Positions 1 through 7,630 of a DNA stretch of 16,147 nt are shown piece by piece. Origin of the DNA: Flavobacteriales bacterium (lineage in GTDB: Bacteria > Bacteroidota > Bacteroidia > Flavobacteriales_D > Parvicellaceae); contig WFNC01000027.1 in assembly GCA_015488785.1 (NCBI GenBank), positions 1 through 16,147 on the forward strand, written 5' to 3'. The notes below the pieces were generated by a model. It made no database searches. It had not been told where the DNA came from and saw nothing but the letters and a program-made list of their open reading frames with translations. Every line of letters begins with the position of its first letter. Positions within the stretch are counted from its first letter, which is position 1. Both the position numbers and the translations under genes were made by a program.

Positions 1-1575
1 GAAGAGTTGTTTAACGGGTGTGTTGTCTATGATTTTCATTCGTACAATCATATTCGTTGGGATAGAAAAGTTCCTGTTTTTAATATTGGAGCCGAAAAAA
101 TAGATGAAAAATTTAGTGATTGTGTAGAATCTTGGAATCAAGAATTGGGAAGTATCGTAATTCCAGATATGGAAAATACTTCAGCTATCAATAATGTTTT
201 TAAAGGTTTAGGATATAATCTAGCTTTTATAAATAAACATTTTGACAATACCTTGGTACTTGCCACAGAGGTAAAAAAAGTCTTTTGTAATGAAGAGGAG
301 GGAGTTGGATTTCCCAACGTTATAAAATCACTAAAAAGTTCATTAAAAAAAGCAATTCTTAATCATGCCAATAATTTTGCAGCTTCTAAAACAAACTGGC
401 AGTCAGAATTAAAAAATACATTGCTTAATAATCAGTTAGATCCTGAGGTTTTAAAAATTGATAATGAACTTTATAATCTAGTAAAGGATTTTGAGCTTCT
501 AAAATATGTAAATCCTATTAATATAGAAAAAGAAAAAATAGCCTTTTTTAAAAATAAGTTTACAGTAAATCCTACATTTAAATATAGACCAATAAACATT
601 GATCCCTTCTTATTAAAAAGAAAAATATACTCTATAAAAGCAGACAAAATAGAAGATATAGAAATTCAAAAAATGTATGAAAATACAATTAGTGCCTATG
701 CAGATAAAATAGATTTGTTAGCTACCATAGGAACAAAACGATTTTTTTACAATTCACTAGGTTATTTTGGAAGTCCAAGCGATACCGATTTGAGAAATGC
801 AAGGTATTTGTTAAGCTTACCCAACATTGAAGACGAGCGTAAAATTGGAAAGAAACTTTCGGCTAAAGATGCAAAACTCGCATTTGAAGAAAGTTTTAAA
901 TTTTATAATTTTAAGGCAAAAGTAAAAATAAGCAAAGATTTGGCTGCAGAAGCAATGGTGCTAAATCAACAAAAAACAGTTTTGGTAAAAGAAGGAGCTT
1001 TCTTTAGTAAAAAAGAGTTAGATTTCTTAGTTCATCACGAAATAGGAGTTCACATGGTTACAACTATGAACTCTAATTTACAACCTATAAAATTGTTTAA
1101 TATAGGAACTCCAGTTAATACTTATACCCAAGAAGGTTTGGCAGTATTGTCCGAATACCTTTCTGGAAACTTAACGTTAAAACGATTACGTATTTTGGGA
1201 CTTAGAGTTATAGCAATAGATATGATGGTAAAGAAAAAGGACTTTAAAACCATTTTCGAATACATTACCAAAGAATATAACGTCGATAAAGAAGAAGCTT
1301 TTATTTTATTGACTAGAGTTTTTAGAGGAGGAGGTTTTACCAAAGATTTTTTATACCTAAAAGGATTCGCAAATTTTTATAAATTATGGAACAGTGGCTA
1401 TGATTTAACTCCGCTTCTTATAGGTAAAACATCTATAATGAATTATCATACAATTATAGAAATGATGGAAAGAAAATTATTAAAAAAACCTAAATACATT
1501 ACTGAAGCATTACTAAATCCACAGACGCACAAAAATGGAACAATATTAGAATATATTGTAAATGGGTTGGTATAA
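1..1575 (+). CDS. N-formylglutamate amidohydrolase-like / QEGLA (DUF1704) zinc-peptidase-like fusion, 5' partial
   Basis: The reading frame is open from base 1 (Glu-Glu, then a TTG at 7), so the true start lies left of the window. Residues are counted here from base 7. The first ~120 residues (VVYDFHSYNHIR, then NKHFDNTLVLATEVKK) look like the C-terminal part of an N-formylglutamate amidohydrolase domain. The rest is the DUF1704 family named after its QEGLA motif, here Q375-EGLA. A metal-binding HExxxH pattern is visible at H344-E345 to H349, and the Glu of QEGLA is a plausible third ligand. This arrangement matches the eukaryotic MATCAP/KIAA0895 zinc carboxypeptidases, so a metallopeptidase activity is likely, but the bacterial substrate is unknown. 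The databank name 'flavohemoglobin expression-modulating' is historical. The protein has no membrane segment and is probably cytoplasmic. The gene ends 72 bases before the response regulator on the same strand. Confidence 0.85.
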   Translation, partial: EELFNGCVVYDFHSYNHIRWDRKVPVFNIGAEKIDEKFSDCVESWNQELGSIVIPDMENTSAINNVFKGLGYNLAFINKHFDNTLVLATEVKKVFCNEEEGVGFPNVIKSLKSSLKKAILNHANNFAASKTNWQSELKNTLLNNQLDPEVLKIDNELYNLVKDFELLKYVNPINIEKEKIAFFKNKFTVNPTFKYRPINIDPFLLKRKIYSIKADKIEDIEIQKMYENTISAYADKIDLLATIGTKRFFYNSLGYFGSPSDTDLRNARYLLSLPNIEDERKIGKKLSAKDAKLAFEESFKFYNFKAKVKISKDLAAEAMVLNQQKTVLVKEGAFFSKKELDFLVHHEIGVHMVTTMNSNLQPIKLFNIGTPVNTYTQEGLAVLSEYLSGNLTLKRLRILGLRVIAIDMMVKKKDFKTIFEYITKEYNVDKEEAFILLTRVFRGGGFTKDFLYLKGFANFYKLWNSGYDLTPLLIGKTSIMNYHTIIEMMERKLLKKPKYITEALLNPQTHKNGTILEYIVNGLV

Positions 1576-1596
1576 TACAATTAATTAATTTGTATT
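1574..1596. repeat. Small AT-rich inverted repeat
   Basis: AATACAA (1574-1580) is mirrored by TTGTATT (1590-1596) around a 9-base centre that itself contains TTAATTAA. It overlaps the stop codon of the QEGLA gene and lies upstream of the response regulator. It could be an operator for a dimeric regulator. It is too AT-rich, and has no following T-run, to be a convincing terminator. In DNA this AT-rich it may be chance. Confidence 0.25.
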
Positions 1597-1647
1597 GATT
1601 ATATTTAAAGAATAAAGACGATATTAAGGATTTAATAACATAATATT

Positions 1648-2343
1648 ATGAGTGATAAAATTAAAATTTTACTAGTAGAAGATGACGAAAACTTAGGTTT
1701 TGTAATGCAAGACAGTTTAATGATGTTAGATTATGAAGTTTCTCTGAGTGTAGATGGAAAAGAAGGTTTATCTACTTTTAATAAAGGAAATTATGATTTA
1801 TGTTTATTAGATGTAATGTTGCCAAAAAAAGACGGATTTAGTCTTGCAGAAGATATTCGTAAGATAGATAAAGATGTTCCAATCGTCTTTTTAACCGCAA
1901 AATCACTAACTGAAGATAAAATTAGAGGTTTCCAAGTTGGTGCTGACGATTACATAACCAAGCCGTTTAGTATGGACGAGTTTCAATTGAGAATCGAAGC
2001 TATTCTTAAAAGAGCAGGAAAAACGGATCGTGTTTTAGAAACAGAACGAAAAATTGGAAAATTTGTATTCGATATGTCTAACTTTAAATTAATATTAGGA
2101 GATGACGAACGAAAATTAACAAAAAAAGAAGCAGAAATTCTAAAATTACTAAGTAAAAATAAAGGGAAAGTAGTGGAAAGAGAATTAATTCTTAATCTGG
2201 TATGGGGAGATGATAATTACTTTAATGGCAGAAGTTTAGATGTTTTTATTACGAAGTTGAGAAAATATTTAAAAGCTGATGAAGGACTTAATTTAAAAAA
2301 CGTCCACGGTATTGGATTTGTGTTAAAAGATGAGGAAGATTAA
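1648..2343 (+). CDS. OmpR/PhoB-family response regulator transcription factor
   Basis: This is a two-domain DNA-binding response regulator of 231 residues, a standard length. The receiver domain (~5-120) shows the acidic pair E11-D12-D13, the phospho-acceptor D55 in LLDVMLP, T83 in FLTAK and K105 in the TKPF motif, so all signalling residues are intact. The C-terminal half (~133-229) is a winged-helix OmpR domain, with the recognition-helix and wing region around RSLDVFITKLRKYLK and the closing VHGIGFVLK. Phosphorylation would control binding to target promoters. The family resembles RprY-type regulators of Bacteroidota, but that specific name cannot be proven here. No histidine kinase gene lies next to it in the window. 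Its 3' end overlaps the next gene by 14 bases, implying co-transcription with the DUF481 protein. Confidence 0.95.
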   Translation: MSDKIKILLVEDDENLGFVMQDSLMMLDYEVSLSVDGKEGLSTFNKGNYDLCLLDVMLPKKDGFSLAEDIRKIDKDVPIVFLTAKSLTEDKIRGFQVGADDYITKPFSMDEFQLRIEAILKRAGKTDRVLETERKIGKFVFDMSNFKLILGDDERKLTKKEAEILKLLSKNKGKVVERELILNLVWGDDNYFNGRSLDVFITKLRKYLKADEGLNLKNVHGIGFVLKDEED

Positions 2344-3082
2344 AATTGTTTTTGTTTTTATATGTTGCCATTTTACTTTTTTTGGACAAATTCTAAATGT
2401 TGAGAAAAAGAGAGACGGACTCGATAAAAAAGGTTGGCAAGGAAATATAGATTTTACAGCAAAGTACACTAAAAATACGTCCGATGTTTTTCAGTTCTCT
2501 AATAAAACAAAAGTTAGCTATAAAAAAGATTTGAATACATTTTTAGTCATAACAGACTTGAAGTTAATAAAAAAGAATACTGAAGATATCATTAATAGAG
2601 GAGTAATTCATTTAAGGTATATAAAGCAAGTCGAAAATTCTGAAAATTTAAAATTTGAATCATTTGGACAAGCTCAATTCAATGCCGTACAGAAAATAAA
2701 CTTGCGTTCTTTGTTAGGAGTTGGATACCGTTTTCAAGTTTTAGGAAATGATACAATCAACTTAAATTTTGGAACAGGTATAATGTATGAACATGAAGAA
2801 AGTGTATTAAAAACCTATCAGAAAGCAATTCGATCTACAAATTATATATCCTTTAATTGGGATATAAAAAACAAATGGAAGCTAAGATTAATTAGCTATT
2901 ATCAACCAAAAATAGGAAACCTTATCGATTATAGAATTTCGACAGAAACAGCATTATCTTACCAAATTTCAAAACAATTTAGTATCGTATCAATCGTCAC
3001 ATCATTATATGATACAAAGCCAATAGAAGGAATACCAAAAGATTTTGTTACTGGTAATTTAATGTTTCGATATAAGTTTTAG
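2330..3082 (+). CDS. DUF481-like outer-membrane beta-barrel protein
   Basis: The protein has 250 residues. It starts with a short signal peptide (MRKIKIVFVFICCHFTFFG, probable cleavage near residue 19-20), followed by alternating polar/aromatic beta-strands and ending in FRYKF, a terminal aromatic residue as in many outer-membrane barrels. The strand pattern GWQGNIDFTAKYTKNTSDVFQF and the LRSLLGVGYRF and FGTGIMYEHEES segments fit the DUF481 (YdiY-like) family, whose function is poorly known. The ATG at 2330 lies inside the end of the response regulator gene, and the overlap suggests translational coupling. The product may be a target or partner of that regulator, which is inference. The gene stops 18 bases from the convergent TPR gene, with no clear terminator between them. 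Confidence 0.75.
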   Translation: MRKIKIVFVFICCHFTFFGQILNVEKKRDGLDKKGWQGNIDFTAKYTKNTSDVFQFSNKTKVSYKKDLNTFLVITDLKLIKKNTEDIINRGVIHLRYIKQVENSENLKFESFGQAQFNAVQKINLRSLLGVGYRFQVLGNDTINLNFGTGIMYEHEESVLKTYQKAIRSTNYISFNWDIKNKWKLRLISYYQPKIGNLIDYRISTETALSYQISKQFSIVSIVTSLYDTKPIEGIPKDFVTGNLMFRYKF

Positions 3083-3100
3083 AAGCTATCCTAATGCCAA

Positions 3101-4168
3101 TTAAAACCTCCTCAAAGCATCATTTACCAATTCAAAATCGGGTTGTAAATCAATCGCTTTTTTGTAACATTCCAGAGCATTTTTTCTGTCTCCGCTGAAT
3201 TCATAACTGTGACCTAAATTGTACCAAGCTTGAGCGTAATTCGGATTGATAGTAGTAGCGATTGTAAAATTTTTAATTGCTTTGTTTACAATCGAATCTT
3301 GTTTTGCTTTTGGAAAATCGTCTCTATAACTATTGATGTAACAAACGCCAATGTTGTAATATGCTTCTTCAAACGTAGAGTCTATTTCTAGCACTTTCTC
3401 AAAAGCTTTCATAGCTTTTTCTGGTTCTCCTAAATTGACTAATAATAAACCTTTATTTCTTATCGGTTCAATCATTTCAGGCTTTATAACTGACGCAGCA
3501 TCAAAATAAATAAGACCATTAGCATTGGTGTCTAAATAATAAATATATCCTAAAGCGACATTAGCATCGTAGTTTTGAGCGTCCATCTCCAAAGCTGTTT
3601 GATAAGAAGACTGAGCCAATAGAAAATTTCCTAGTTTTTGATAAGTTAAACCTTTCAAAAAATAAGGCTCCGATCGCGTAGGAGCTATGCGAGTCGCATT
3701 ACTTAAATAAGTAAAAACTCTTTCGGGGGCTTTTTTTCCAATGCCAATTTTAGCCATCAAAATATAAGCATCTGTGTAAAGAGAATCTAATTTAATAGTA
3801 TTTTCTAAGTAAATTTCAGATTGGTCGTAAAGCAAAGGATTTCGTTCAACTCCTGCTTGGTTGAATAGTAATTCTGCCTTAGTAAAGTTCAAAGAAGCTA
3901 CATTTGGTGATATTGTTAAAGCTCTATTTATATCTGCTACAGCTTTTTTATAATCTCCTTTTCTAGCGTAATAATAAGCTCTTCTTGTATAAGCATTAGG
4001 GCTTTCTGGGTTCTCGATAATAGCTTGTTCTATTGCTGTTAAAGAGTTTGGGTCAGTGGGGGATGTTTTTATTGATGCCTCAATGTTTTCTTGTCTTATT
4101 TCAGTATTATGGCATGAAAGAAAAGAAAGGGAAACAGTTAAGGTTAAGATGTGTTTTATTAATCTCAT
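3101..4168 (-). CDS. TPR-repeat lipoprotein
   Basis: The protein has 355 residues and an N-terminal lipoprotein signal peptide ending in SFLSC, with the lipidated Cys at 19. At least five tetratricopeptide repeats follow. Clear ones are at about 57-91 (AYTRRAYYYARKGDYKKAV), 166-200 (YFLKGLTYQKLGNFLLAQ), 200-232, 234-268 (NKGLLLVNLGEPEKAMKAF) and 312-346 (AWYNLGHSYEFSGDRKNAL). TPR arrays bind other proteins, and this one would do so in the periplasm or at the inner face of the outer membrane. No enzymatic domain is seen. It is divergent from the nine-gene operon across a 133-base intergenic region and convergent with the DUF481 gene. The specific role is unknown. Confidence 0.85.
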   Translation of the reverse strand: MRLIKHILTLTVSLSFLSCHNTEIRQENIEASIKTSPTDPNSLTAIEQAIIENPESPNAYTRRAYYYARKGDYKKAVADINRALTISPNVASLNFTKAELLFNQAGVERNPLLYDQSEIYLENTIKLDSLYTDAYILMAKIGIGKKAPERVFTYLSNATRIAPTRSEPYFLKGLTYQKLGNFLLAQSSYQTALEMDAQNYDANVALGYIYYLDTNANGLIYFDAASVIKPEMIEPIRNKGLLLVNLGEPEKAMKAFEKVLEIDSTFEEAYYNIGVCYINSYRDDFPKAKQDSIVNKAIKNFTIATTINPNYAQAWYNLGHSYEFSGDRKNALECYKKAIDLQPDFELVNDALRRF

Positions 4169-4194
4169 TTTTAGTATTTAATAATATAAGATTA

Positions 4195-4202
4195 CAAATT
4201 TA
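4195..4202 (-). promoter_or_regulatory. Possible -7 element for the TPR lipoprotein gene
   Basis: On the minus strand the sequence reads TAAATTTG, which matches the Bacteroidota -7 consensus TAnnTTTG, 26 bases upstream of the start codon at 4168. No TTG or TTTG -33 element is found at the expected distance, so the support is one-sided and weak. Confidence 0.3.
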
Positions 4203-4251
4203 ATTAAAAAACAGAGAATAATTGATTCTTTGATTTAATAATAAAAAAAAA

Positions 4252-4281
4252 TTGCTAATTCTATCGAAAGTGCTATATTTG
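4252..4281 (+). promoter_or_regulatory. Bacteroidota-type promoter of the nine-gene operon
   Basis: A -33 TTG at 4252-4254 is followed after exactly 19 bases by TATATTTG at 4274-4281, a full match to the TAnnTTTG -7 box used by the primary sigma factor of Bacteroidota. Transcription would begin near 4287-4290, giving a leader of only about 12-15 bases before the ATG at 4302. It is the only convincing promoter seen ahead of the operon, since internal gaps are too short to hold another. A long A-run (4243-4251) precedes the -33 box and could act as an UP-like element. Confidence 0.6.
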
Positions 4282-4301
4282 GTTTTTTTTATATTAATGC
4301 T

Positions 4302-5732
4302 ATGAAAGTTTGGATAGGTTTGTTGAAATTTTATTTATTTGGATTCTTGTTAATTCAAGTTTCTTGCACAAGTAATAATGCTGAGTTAGAAGCTCTTAAC
4401 CTGTTGGTTTACAGGTTGAAATCTGATTGTTTAGAGAATAAAGAGATTGACTTTGATAGAGGGATCAAAGAATTTAATCATCTAAAAAGCGAGTTAGCTC
4501 AGAGTAGATTGACAAGAAGTGAAACCCGATTATTACAAAAATATAATGCTGTATTTGATAGCGTTTATAATAATTGTAATGTTAGAAAGTCTGAAGGTTT
4601 AGTTATTAATTTTTATTTAGATAATTCTGGTAGTATCAATGGCTATTTAAAAGGAGAAGGTTTTAGACCTATTATTTCTCGTATTTTAAATCAATCGATA
4701 GAAAACTCAAGTTATAATTTATTTTATTCTAATAGCGAAGTGTTAAAGGCTGAGAAAAATGTCGATCAGTTTATGGAGGAATTGACTCCAAAAGGAGTGA
4801 GAAAAGGTGATATATCAAATAGTAATATAAATAATGTTTTTCAATCAGTTTTAAATGAAGTTAATGATTCAACTGTGTCTATAATGGTAGGAGACGGAAT
4901 TTATTCAGTTGGAAAAGCTGATAATCCGTTGGATATTTTAAAAACAAAAAAAGAAAGTACAGTCGGGAAATTTAGTAAGCGTTTAAAAATTAATGATAAA
5001 ATTGAAGCTGTCGTTTATCAATTTGAAGCTGGATTTGATGGGTATTATTATGATTATGAAAACGGAAAGCATAAGTGGAAAGCTAAAAGGCCATTTTATA
5101 TTTGGTTTTTTGGAACAGGGGAAAGTATTAATAGATTAATAAGTGAAGTAAATTTAGAGGAAGCACCTGGTTTTAAAAATAAAGCACATTTTTTTGTCCC
5201 TTATAATAATGATTTTAACTATGCATTCTCTAAGGTCGGAAAAATAGGGAATTATAGAATTGTTAGAAATAGTAAAGGAAAAAGAATTGAAAATTCTAAA
5301 CAAAAAAGGAATCAAGATTTATTTGGTTTTTCTGTTGTTATGAATTTAAAAGAACTTCCATTAGATAAAGCTTATTTAATGAATCCTAAAAATTACCACG
5401 TAAATAAAGAATATAGAATTGACTCTATTGTAGAATGGAGTTCAATCGAAGAAGTAAAAAAAGAAAATGATGTTAAGATTACTAAAATAGATTTTACTCC
5501 AACTCATTTATTTTATTTGTCATCAACGGATGGTGTTAATAGAGGGACTGTAATACTAGAATTAAATAATAGACCTTTTGAATGGATTGAAAAGTCGTCA
5601 AATGATAATGATAAACAGCCTGATGAAAAAACTACTTTTGGTTTTAGATACCTAATGCAAGGAATTACGGAAGGATTTAGAAAAGTAAATAAGGATAAAG
5701 ATATATTTAAAATTGAATTAGAAATAAACTAA
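4302..5732 (+). CDS. Lipoprotein with von Willebrand factor A (MIDAS) domain
   Basis: This is the first gene of the operon, encoding 476 residues. A hydrophobic N-terminus ends in a relaxed lipobox (IQVSC, Cys22), so the mature protein is probably lipid-anchored in the periplasm. A helical linker (~28-95) precedes a vWA-like domain. Strand one, VINFYLDNSGSING, carries a complete DxSxS metal-ion site at D107, S109 and S111. A later strand ends in IMVGDGIYS, the usual second-Asp position. Residues ~168-186 (GDISNSNINNVFQSVL) fit the helix that supplies the third MIDAS loop. The C-terminal ~200 residues match no family I recognise. vWA domains mediate metal-dependent protein binding, and here the partner may be another operon protein in the envelope (inference). 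The start is supported by the signal peptide and by the promoter just upstream. Confidence 0.75.
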   Translation: MKVWIGLLKFYLFGFLLIQVSCTSNNAELEALNLLVYRLKSDCLENKEIDFDRGIKEFNHLKSELAQSRLTRSETRLLQKYNAVFDSVYNNCNVRKSEGLVINFYLDNSGSINGYLKGEGFRPIISRILNQSIENSSYNLFYSNSEVLKAEKNVDQFMEELTPKGVRKGDISNSNINNVFQSVLNEVNDSTVSIMVGDGIYSVGKADNPLDILKTKKESTVGKFSKRLKINDKIEAVVYQFEAGFDGYYYDYENGKHKWKAKRPFYIWFFGTGESINRLISEVNLEEAPGFKNKAHFFVPYNNDFNYAFSKVGKIGNYRIVRNSKGKRIENSKQKRNQDLFGFSVVMNLKELPLDKAYLMNPKNYHVNKEYRIDSIVEWSSIEEVKKENDVKITKIDFTPTHLFYLSSTDGVNRGTVILELNNRPFEWIEKSSNDNDKQPDEKTTFGFRYLMQGITEGFRKVNKDKDIFKIELEIN

Positions 5733-5743
5733 AAAAGAAAAAA

Positions 5744-6130
5744 ATGAATGATATTATTGCTACGATTATTGAAGGTTGGCTAGGATACTACGATGATGTA
5801 TTCTCAGATGTTATGTATGAAAATTGGGTCTATGGCTGGAGTTTAATCTCTTTTACTATACCCTTTATAGTTCTTTTTGTTTTTTATAAATTAATTGATA
5901 CTGTAGGAGGGCAATTATGGCATTATCTATTAGCTGTTTTTATGTCTTTTTTATTCGTTTTTATTGCTAATATATTACTCCTTTATTTTTTCATAGCAGA
6001 TGATGACGGATTCTTTATGTTTGCTTTTGAATATGTTCTTTTTATCACTTTATTATCGGTTATTCCGATAATAATAGCAACGTTTGGAATTAAAATATTT
6101 AGTACTAATAATAAACATAATCCTTTTTAA
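5744..6130 (+). CDS. Small membrane protein with three predicted transmembrane helices
   Basis: The protein has 128 residues and no family that I recognise. A short acidic and aromatic N-terminus (~1-27) is followed by three hydrophobic segments at about 28-50 (SLISFTIPFIVLFVFYKLI), 58-84 (YLLAVFMSFLFVFIANIL) and 90-116 (FEYVLFITLLSVIPIIIATFG), with a short polar tail ending NKHNPF. The gene begins 11 bases after the vWA gene, behind an A-rich stretch typical of flavobacterial start regions, and ends 7 bases before the tubulin-like gene. It is therefore almost certainly part of the operon. A role as inner-membrane anchor or accessory channel subunit is inference from position only. Confidence 0.7.
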   Translation: MNDIIATIIEGWLGYYDDVFSDVMYENWVYGWSLISFTIPFIVLFVFYKLIDTVGGQLWHYLLAVFMSFLFVFIANILLLYFFIADDDGFFMFAFEYVLFITLLSVIPIIIATFGIKIFSTNNKHNPF

Positions 6131-6137
6131 AATTAAG

Positions 6138-7622
6138 ATGGCAAAATTATATATTTTCGGAATTGGAGGTACTGGCTCTAGAGTGATTAAATCTTTAGCA
6201 TTACTTTTAGCAAGTGGAGTAACAATTTCTTCAAAATTTAAAACAATTGTACCGATTATTGTCGACCCAGATTCGGCAAATGGAGACTTAAATAGAACGA
6301 CCGATATATTGGCAAAATATCAAGAAATCCAAAAAATCGTAAATAAAGGAGCTCATTTTTTTGGTACTGAAATAAAAACCTTACAAGAATTAACCGACGA
6401 AAACACACCGATAGGCTTGAATAATTTTAAGTTTTCTATCGAAGGAACAACCAACGAAACGTTTGAAGATTTCTTGAATTATAATGCATTATCTCCTGAC
6501 AATAAAGCATTAATTGATTTACTTTATTCACCTTCAGATTTAAAATTACAAATGGATGTTGGGTTTAAAGGTAATCCCAATATCGGAAGTATTGTTTTAA
6601 ATCAATTTAAGCAATCTAAAGAATTTAAAGATTTCGCAAATACATTTCAGGAAGGAGATGCTATTTTTATAGTCAGTTCTATTTTTGGAGGGACAGGAGC
6701 TTCTGGTTTTCCTTTGTTATTAAAAAATTTACGACAAGATGATGTTACCATTCCGAATGCTAAGTTAATTAATGAATCTAAAATTGGTGCTATTAGTTTT
6801 TTACCTTATTATAAAATAAATTTACCTCATGGTGAAGCCAAGCAAACAATTGACTCTTCATTATTTTATGGGAAAGCAAAGGCAGCATTAAGTTATTATG
6901 AACACTCTATCTTTAAAAATAAATCACTTGATGCATTTTATTATTTAGGTGATAATAGCTCTAAGACATTAGAACACCACGATGGTAAAGCTGCTCAAAA
7001 AAATCCTGCTCATTTTTTAGAACTTGCTGGAGCAATGGCAGTCCTCGATTTCATGAACAAAATAGAAAAAGTAGATAGAAAGAGTAATCCTTTGTTTTTA
7101 GAATTTGGAGTTGATTCAGAAAGTAATGGAAATTTAAATTTTTCTGATTTAGGAAAGAATTTAAAAGCTTCAATTTCAAAACCTCTTTCCCAATTTATGT
7201 TGTTTAATAATTATATGACAAATTTTCTTGATGAAGCATTACATACAAAAGATACCTGGCATAAATCAGGGAATACAGAAGAAGGAAAGGAACTATTTGG
7301 ACAAGATTTTTATACTCAAAATTTTTATAAAGATTTTTTAGCACCTTTCTTTTCCTATTATACAGAATGGATTGAAGAGATGGAGCAAAATGACATTTCT
7401 TTTACGCCGTTTAGAGAACAAAAAAGTTATGCTGAATTATTAAATTTTATTGAAGACTATGAAGTGAAAAATAGTATATTTTCTAAAAAAGCATCGGCTA
7501 AAATACTAGGAGGAAAGCTAAATGAACTAGTCGACCATACAAAGTACGAAACCAAAGAAGAGCGAATGATTAAATTATTTTCAGACGCAACAAAGTTAGT
7601 TATAAACGATATTATTAAATAA
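6138..7622 (+). CDS. Tubulin/FtsZ-superfamily (Tubulin_2-like) protein
   Basis: Start chosen at ATG 6138, giving 494 residues. An in-frame ATG at 6084 would add 18 hydrophobic residues encoded inside the previous gene and would displace the glycine loop from its usual place at the N-terminus. The product begins with a Rossmann-type nucleotide loop, FGIGGTGSR (residues 7-15). A second strand ends in an acidic segment, IIVDPDSANGDLNR (40-53). Further on come GFKGNPNIGS (142-151) and SIFGGTGASGFP (181-192), the equivalent of the GGGTGTG/GGTGSG phosphate loop (T4) that marks tubulin and FtsZ. This order of motifs fits Tubulin_2-like proteins, so GTP binding is likely, while polymerisation is unproven. 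There is no signal peptide or membrane helix, so it is cytoplasmic. The C-terminal half is less recognisable. The next gene starts 8 bases on and encodes an actin/Hsp70-type ATPase, an unusual pairing. Confidence 0.75.
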   Translation: MAKLYIFGIGGTGSRVIKSLALLLASGVTISSKFKTIVPIIVDPDSANGDLNRTTDILAKYQEIQKIVNKGAHFFGTEIKTLQELTDENTPIGLNNFKFSIEGTTNETFEDFLNYNALSPDNKALIDLLYSPSDLKLQMDVGFKGNPNIGSIVLNQFKQSKEFKDFANTFQEGDAIFIVSSIFGGTGASGFPLLLKNLRQDDVTIPNAKLINESKIGAISFLPYYKINLPHGEAKQTIDSSLFYGKAKAALSYYEHSIFKNKSLDAFYYLGDNSSKTLEHHDGKAAQKNPAHFLELAGAMAVLDFMNKIEKVDRKSNPLFLEFGVDSESNGNLNFSDLGKNLKASISKPLSQFMLFNNYMTNFLDEALHTKDTWHKSGNTEEGKELFGQDFYTQNFYKDFLAPFFSYYTEWIEEMEQNDISFTPFREQKSYAELLNFIEDYEVKNSIFSKKASAKILGGKLNELVDHTKYETKEERMIKLFSDATKLVINDIIK

Positions 7623-7630
7623 TTAGTAAA

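Noticed and set aside
1122..1343. A 73-codon open frame on the minus strand inside the QEGLA gene
   Set aside because: It lies opposite the recognised QEGLA catalytic region, with no motif or start context of its own.
3083..3100. A terminator between the convergent DUF481 and TPR genes
   Set aside because: The gap is 18 bases, with no GC-rich stem or T-run that I can see.
6084..6137. An upstream ATG that would extend the tubulin-like protein by 18 residues
   Set aside because: The extension is hydrophobic, is encoded within the end of the preceding gene, and would put a membrane-like segment before a glycine loop that normally stands at the very N-terminus. The ATG at 6138 fits better.
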